From Bacteroidales bacterium UBA5235 (GTDB lineage: Bacteria > Bacteroidota > Bacteroidia > Bacteroidales > VadinHA17): a DNA stretch of 26,207 nucleotides. A model generated the notes under the pieces. It had not been told where the DNA came from. It saw nothing but the letters and a program-made list of their open reading frames with translations, and made no database searches. The stretch lies in contig DHUL01000090.1 of assembly GCA_002409145.1 (NCBI GenBank), forward strand, positions 132,797 to 159,003. The letters run 5' to 3'. Below are positions 25,351 through 26,207 of the stretch, piece after piece. Made by a program: the position numbers and the translations under genes. Numbering within the stretch: the first letter of the stretch is position 1; every line of letters begins with the position of its first letter.

Positions 25351-26207
25351 ATGAAGGGCAATATCAGGGCAGAATTCAGACAGGACTCATTTGATCTGTT
25401 AAACTTCTTCATCAGGCATTTCCGGAAATTTGTGACAGCCGGCATTGCGGCGGCTGTATTATCAGCTGTGATATCGCTGCTGATCAGGCCGTTGTACGAG
25501 TCTACTGTCATTCTATATCCCTCTTCAAACATCGTCGAGGCCACCTCCCTGCTCGGTGAAGCTGAATCACGCACTGCTCTCTTCGGTGACGATGATGCCA
25601 CCGAGAAACTCATCCAGGTGATCAACAGCGAGCAGGTAAGGGAGTATCTGAAGGAGAAATATGACCTGGCGGAGCATTACAACATCAAGCCGGGCGAAAA
25701 ATACCCGAATACCGCGATGGCAGAAAAGATGGACAAGTATCTGCACTGTACCCGTACAAATTATGGATCAGTCGGGATTCGCGTCCGCGACCGCGACCGG
25801 GAGTACGCCTGTAACATGGCTAATGACATGGCCTCCAGGGCTGACAGCATCTTTAATGACCTGCAGCGCAGTGCTGCAATGGTGACACTGGATGAGATAG
25901 GTCGCCTCTATGATATCCAGAACCGTGTGGTGAGGCAGTATGAGGACACCCTTACTAGCCTCAGCGGCGCTGATGCACTAAGGATATATTCAACCCTCGA
26001 GACAGAAAATGATTATCTCGGGCTGATCCGCGGCCGTTTTCTTGAAGCCCAGGCACTGAGCCGCCAGACCCTTCCCTACACCCTTGTTGTTGACAGGGCA
26101 GTGGTGGCAGAGAAGAAGGTTTTTCCCAGACGAAGCGTCATGGTGCTGCTTTCAACAGCCTCAGTGCTCTTGTTGCTGGCCATGATCCTGTTCATAGCCG
26201 AGGGGGT
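25351..26207 (+). CDS. Wzz-type polysaccharide chain-length determinant (3' partial)
   Basis: 285 codons are visible from the ATG at 25351, with no stop before the window ends. A first membrane helix (about 27-45: VTAGIAAAVLSAVISLLI) is followed by RPLYESTVILYP, the usual Wzz start of the periplasmic domain. A helical periplasmic region with DLAEHYNI and RVRDRDREYACNMAN comes next, then VDRAVVAEKKVFPRR (about 247-261), the conserved Pro-rich stretch before the second membrane helix (about 262-282). These inner-membrane proteins set the length of O-antigen, capsule or exopolysaccharide chains. In many Bacteroidota they open or sit near a polysaccharide locus, so such genes are expected to the right. 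Nothing tyrosine-kinase-like can be seen because the 3' end is missing. Confidence 0.9.
   Translation, partial: MKGNIRAEFRQDSFDLLNFFIRHFRKFVTAGIAAAVLSAVISLLIRPLYESTVILYPSSNIVEATSLLGEAESRTALFGDDDATEKLIQVINSEQVREYLKEKYDLAEHYNIKPGEKYPNTAMAEKMDKYLHCTRTNYGSVGIRVRDRDREYACNMANDMASRADSIFNDLQRSAAMVTLDEIGRLYDIQNRVVRQYEDTLTSLSGADALRIYSTLETENDYLGLIRGRFLEAQALSRQTLPYTLVVDRAVVAEKKVFPRRSVMVLLSTASVLLLLAMILFIAEG

Overview
The window looks like chromosomal DNA from a member of the Bacteroidota, probably an environmental Bacteroidales-like lineage. The signs are a SusC/SusD outer-membrane pair with a FecR anti-sigma factor and an ECF sigma factor, a PKD-repeat protein ending in a gliding-motility/type IX secretion C-terminal domain, a Bacteroidetes-type TyrS, and several perfect TAnnTTTG (-7) promoter boxes. 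Most start codons lack a strong Shine-Dalgarno sequence, as is usual in this phylum. I see no rRNA, tRNA, CRISPR array, insertion sequence or phage gene. Base composition and codon use look even throughout by eye.

Layout: (1) 1-2355, the 3' part of a large secreted PKD protein. (2) 2379-7611, a minus-strand block. Read in the direction of transcription it holds an aldo/keto reductase, an AraC-type regulator, an OmpA-family envelope protein, two small secreted proteins and a small FN3-like lipoprotein. (3) 7612-7935, a gene-free divergent spacer, then fucU (L-fucose mutarotase) on the plus strand. (4) 8454-15304, a minus-strand nutrient-uptake locus in the order ECF sigma, FecR, SusC, SusD, closed by a hairpin terminator. 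The SusC carries an N-terminal STN domain, so sigma, FecR and SusC form a trans-envelope signalling circuit. A plus-strand terminator hairpin and a perfect -7 box lie in the susC leader, suggesting a small antisense RNA. (5) 15486-19270, plus-strand genes: a secreted esterase, an unusual secreted protein with a TonB-plug-like segment between two halves of an Ig-like domain, a HAD phosphatase and a DUF3788 protein. (6) 19319-23305, a double-domain M16 peptidase lipoprotein preceded by an FGGY sugar kinase with a large internal deletion and a changed catalytic residue. (7) 23433-26207, plus-strand CvpA-like protein, tyrosyl-tRNA synthetase and the start of a Wzz-type chain-length determinant, which suggests a surface-polysaccharide locus beyond the right edge.

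Functionally the window is dominated by the cell envelope: secretion, nutrient import, sugar handling and envelope-anchored proteins. No glycoside hydrolase or polysaccharide lyase is present, so the substrate of the SusCD pair cannot be read from its neighbours; the divergent esterase is the only nearby enzyme that might act on it. The four observations most worth following are the susC-leader antisense RNA candidate, the plug-in-Ig protein, the eroded FGGY kinase, and the near-constant distance (21-22 nt) between -7 boxes and start codons, which re-places the start of the sigma factor.
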